Positions 57,250-60,000 of a DNA stretch of 60,000 bases are shown here, in pieces. A model generated the notes under the pieces. It was not told where the DNA came from. It searched no databases and was given only the letters and a program-made list of their open reading frames with translations. Position 1 is the stretch's first letter; each line of letters starts with the position of its first letter. A program made the translations under genes and the position numbers. Source of the stretch: Antedon mediterranea (lineage: Eukaryota; Echinodermata; Crinoidea; Comatulida; Antedonidae); contig NC_092673.1 in NCBI RefSeq assembly GCF_964355755.1, positions 14,453,001 to 14,513,000 of the forward strand. Reading direction: 5' to 3'.

Positions 57250-59235
57250 GTACCTGAATATACAATATTGTAAGGTTAAAAACTAGAAATTTAGGCGATC
57301 TTGTCAAAGGTCAAGTGCCTTCAGCCTGCCACGTTTCGATATTCAATATTGAACTTGACCTGACGTGGTTCCACAATATCTTTATATGAAAAATTTGTAG
57401 AGTGGATAGAAAATTATTAAAAAGGTTATTGTTTTTAATATACGTTGTTCGTTTTAATGTTAAACTATGTTTAAATTTTCTCACCTTTTTAGAAAAAAAT
57501 TGTATTTTATTTCAATATGAAGGAGATTGAAAGTTTATGTTACGTACTTGTTTCTGTGTATACAGGACGCTAAAAAATTTAAATTATTAGATAGGATTTA
57601 CGTAATATGAATATATTTTATTGTTTATATGAAAGTAATTTTTAAAATAGAAATGATTTAGTTCTAAATATAATATTAATTAGTCTTACCTTGTTTAAAA
57701 AGCCATTTGGTTTGGATTTTATTGAAATAATGACAATGTCGGAGCTGTAGTAAATTTAATATGTTTTTACCGACCTTTCCTTAGTGAGAATGTTATGTTT
57801 GAAAGAAACAGGTTCGAAGGTTTGCTATGTGCGTGTGTTAGAACGCGGTATCGAATTGACGCGGGTGTTATGATTACGCGTAAAAGTCTGTATAGATTAT
57901 TCTTATTATTAAGTGATAGTGATCAAAAAGGTAAATTTATGTCATTTAAAAGTGGGTGCTTATAATATATTTAATCTGGTATAAAAACATTTTATAAGTC
58001 ATAAAACTCAAAATGAATGAATAAATATAGAGGTAAACATAATGGTACAGTATGCACAACGCTTTATTTGACAAAATAAAGGTGTTTATAAGAATATTAT
58101 AAAATACAAAAATTTAGTATTAAATTATTATAATACGATATTAAAATAATATTAAATTATACTAAACTTTTAATTTAATATGTTTGATAAGTTGCAAGTT
58201 TGTAGTGCAATTGTTTATTTGTGCAGCATATTTGTTTAATGTTTTTGTCGTTATAAGAAATGTATTGTATGTTATACTTGTTTTTGAGTAGGTGCTTGTG
58301 GTTCTTTATAATACCTATATTTGTTTTATCTGTGGTTTTATCAAATTTTGTTTTAATAAAAATTGTTTGTTTATTAATATTCTTTGTGATCTTTTTCTTT
58401 GGGTTCTGTTTAAAATGTATCAAATGTTTATTTATGAATTTATGGCTGTAACCTATTTTCTTTAATCGTAATGAGAATGATGTGTAGATATTCTTTTATA
58501 TTACATGAAAGTCGGTTATAACGATGGGACTCTGTTTTGATAATACTTTTAAAAATTGCTGGGTTATGGTTGGATGTTTTATGAATGTATGTATATTTTT
58601 GGTATGGTTTTTGATGTATTGAGTAGTGTATTTTGTTTGTTGATAGTGTTGTATAGTTGATGGAAATGTGTGTGTCCAAATATATCATGTTAGTAGTATT
58701 AAAAGTAAAGTTGAGTGGAATATTGTGTGGGTAGATGTTGGATATGGATTTAATAAGGTCAAGAGAATTAATTTTAGGGTTGCTGATAATTAGTGCGCCG
58801 TCGTCTATGTATCGGGTAAATAAGAAGTTGGAAGGGTTTAGTTGAAATCTTTGTTTTAATGTGGTGAGGAAGTTTAATTCTTTCAAAAGGAGGGTAAGAT
58901 TAGCGATTTGGGCGCTGTGGTAAGACCCCATAATGATTCCCTGTATTTCTTTATAAAAATAAGGTCCGGCTTTGAAGTATGCGTTTTTATTAATTATGTT
59001 GTTTAATTTTGTGAGATATAATTTGGTTTCATTGTTAAAGTTTAAAAGGTTGCAGGCATTTGTGATGGTGTCATTGGTATCTTGTATTGTGATGTTAGTG
59101 TAAAGGCTTTCGAAGTCCCAGGAAATAAAGAAATTTCTGTCGGAGTATTTTGTGTTAATTAATTGTGTTTTGGAAACTAATTTGTTTGAGTTTTCAATAA
59201 TGGGAAAGGGTACATTTTTGTCATTGAACGTTGTG
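57250..59235 (-). pseudogene. Penelope-like (PLE) reverse transcriptase
   Basis: Open on the minus strand from about 59,235 to 58,440. Motif A region is FISWDFESLYTNITIQDTND. Next come GPYFYKEIQGIIMGSYHSAQ, IANLTLLLKE (motif B), RYIDDGALIISNPKINSLDL (motif C, catalytic DD), IYLDTHISI, and HQKPYQKYTYIHKTSNHNPA with a following RYNRLSC. A stop at about 58,440 is followed in the next frame by IKNHKHLLKNK to 58,175. D-F/V-x-S-L-Y-T-N-I, M-G-S-x-x-S and x-Y-x-D-D order is typical of Penelope-like elements rather than LINEs. No GIY-YIG domain is seen. 57,250-58,170 may be 3' UTR. The 5' side is cut at the foldback element. Confidence 0.75.
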
Positions 59236-59462
59236 AGGTGGTTTCCCGAATGATCGTAAAATCAGAACATTTTTGACATCCACATGCAGTATAACTCTTA
59301 ACAATTTTTTCAACCTTCTATCAACTAAAAGTCGTATGGTCACCGTACAGGTAGGCTACTACATCAGTACTTCTATGAATGGATGACTAGTCGGTGACAA
59401 AAACGCTAGTTGGTCATACACAGTACCGTTTTGATTTTACGATCATTCGGGAAACCACTTCA
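59232..59462. mobile_element. About 230-bp foldback MITE with long terminal inverted repeats
   Basis: Left end GTGAGGTGGTTTCCCGAATG, then ATCGTAAAATCAGAAC. The right end is its reverse complement (GTTTTGATTTTACGATCATT, then CGGGAAACCACTTC), an inverted repeat of about 35 bp. Non-coding interior. Together with the half copy at 56,919 in opposite orientation it brackets the PLE. Confidence 0.85.
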
Positions 59463-59469
59463 GGAAGGG

Positions 59470-59780
59470 CATCAATATGAGCACGTTATTGTTCGTCTTT
59501 ATTATTAAGTTTTTGTAAAATGGATAACATTTCCGCGACATGTTTCATCCATGCTTCTCTTTCTTGCCTATCTAGCTCAAATTTCTGCTTTTCCAATTCT
59601 AACTGACTTTCTTGATTTTAAATAATCGCTCACATTGCCGTATCTCCTATTTGCTTTCCCATTAACTCTTTCAATTTTTCATCCTTTTTCTAATCATTCT
59701 TTTTTTCCTTTTCAACCATAATTGACTTGATCTCTGTAAGTAAAACTTTGTGTTCTCCATACTCTTCTTCTGTTCCAGAT
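59470..59780 (-). pseudogene. Coiled-coil exon, divergent paralogue
   Basis: Minus strand: EEEYGEHKVLLTEIKSIMVE, KKDEKLKELMGKQIGDTA, SDYLK, then one frame over RQEREAWMKHVAEMLSILQK, LNNKDEQ. The central helix matches the exon at 16.1-16.4 kb. Here it continues as another helix instead of the basic tail, so the 16 kb version probably reads through into intron after RMKL. Confidence 0.5.
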
Positions 59781-60000
59781 CTGCCAAAAGTACATTACAG
59801 TACTAGTTGTATGTCAACAAATAAAATTCAAAACACAATTATCTACAAATATATATATATATACCATCTTTAGTCGTGCTTAAATATTAATACTTACCAA
59901 AAAAATCGCCAGAAATGTTATGCATTGACCCACTTGCATAGAATCTAAGTGCTGTGCACACTTTCAGGACCTGTGGCACTGCATTATTTCGATTAGTTAC

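Noticed and set aside
57285-57375. Hammerhead ribozyme near the Penelope-like element
   Set aside because: An imperfect hairpin (CCACG...CGTGG with nearby CAAGTGCC/GAACTTGACC) exists, but the CUGAUGA and GAAA core strings of a hammerhead were not found in place.

Overview
The window is a piece of an AT-rich animal genome. It has split genes with GT-AG introns, poly-T and dinucleotide runs, dense AGGCCT-type palindromes in the left flank, a satellite array, and nuclear-type tRNA genes with A and B boxes. The protein families found (metazoan MULE, PIF/Harbinger, pogo, THAP, Penelope-like RT, RAG1-N-like zinc/RING proteins) suggest a marine invertebrate, possibly a deuterostome such as an echinoderm. 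No marker gene fixes the species. I found no intact ordinary host protein-coding gene. Nearly everything coding is decayed transposon sequence, and most of it reads on the minus strand.

Layout. 1-2.9 kb: AGGCCT-rich flank with one Harbinger-type first exon. 2.96-4.15 kb: a 173-bp satellite of about seven units. 4.8-5.9 kb: a broken pogo/Tigger-type DDE_1 transposase. 6.4-7.45 kb: exons of a THAP-type transposon gene. 8.5-43.7 kb: a head-to-tail array of a large multi-gene repeat unit. Unit 1 is about 9,083-25,008 and unit 2 about 25,009-42,700, with partial pieces on both sides. 44.4-46.1 kb: an L1/Tx1-type LINE fragment fused at its 3' side to a tandem pair of tRNA genes. 46.3-51.3 kb: further diverged pieces of the unit. 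51.3-54.9 kb: mostly unassigned, with one isolated exon-like segment. 54.9-55.7 kb: another RING fragment. 56.9-59.5 kb: a Penelope-like reverse transcriptase between copies of a short foldback element. 59.5-59.8 kb: a paralogous coiled-coil exon.

Read along the minus strand, each large unit holds the following genes. (1) A Cys/His-rich protein with a C3HC4 RING, resembling the N-terminal zinc region of RAG1. (2) A multi-exon gene whose first half is a tyrosine recombinase (Arg box, K-beta, T-x-L-R-K, H...YY) and whose second half is a MULE-type DDE transposase. The two halves are joined by a canonical phase-0 intron in an open frame. (3) An uncharacterised protein family with an S-D-G-T-T-K core and a coiled coil. 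(4) A HECT-like E3 fragment. (5) A hAT-like fragment. (6) A coiled-coil exon. (7) An integrase-like protein with the motifs P-G-L-I-Y-F and HADNCAEQNKNN. (8) A second CxxC/RING protein. Several lesions are shared between copies, so much of the array seems to have been amplified as already dead DNA. Copy-specific microhomology deletions and two cleanly dated non-autonomous insertions (with empty sites in the sister copy) came later.

The most interesting candidate is the tyrosine-recombinase/MULE fusion gene, present three times with conserved exon boundaries. Next are the two RAG1-N-like RING genes. The remaining findings are evolutionary (duplication history, MITE target sites, the LINE-tRNA junction, an odd anticodon).
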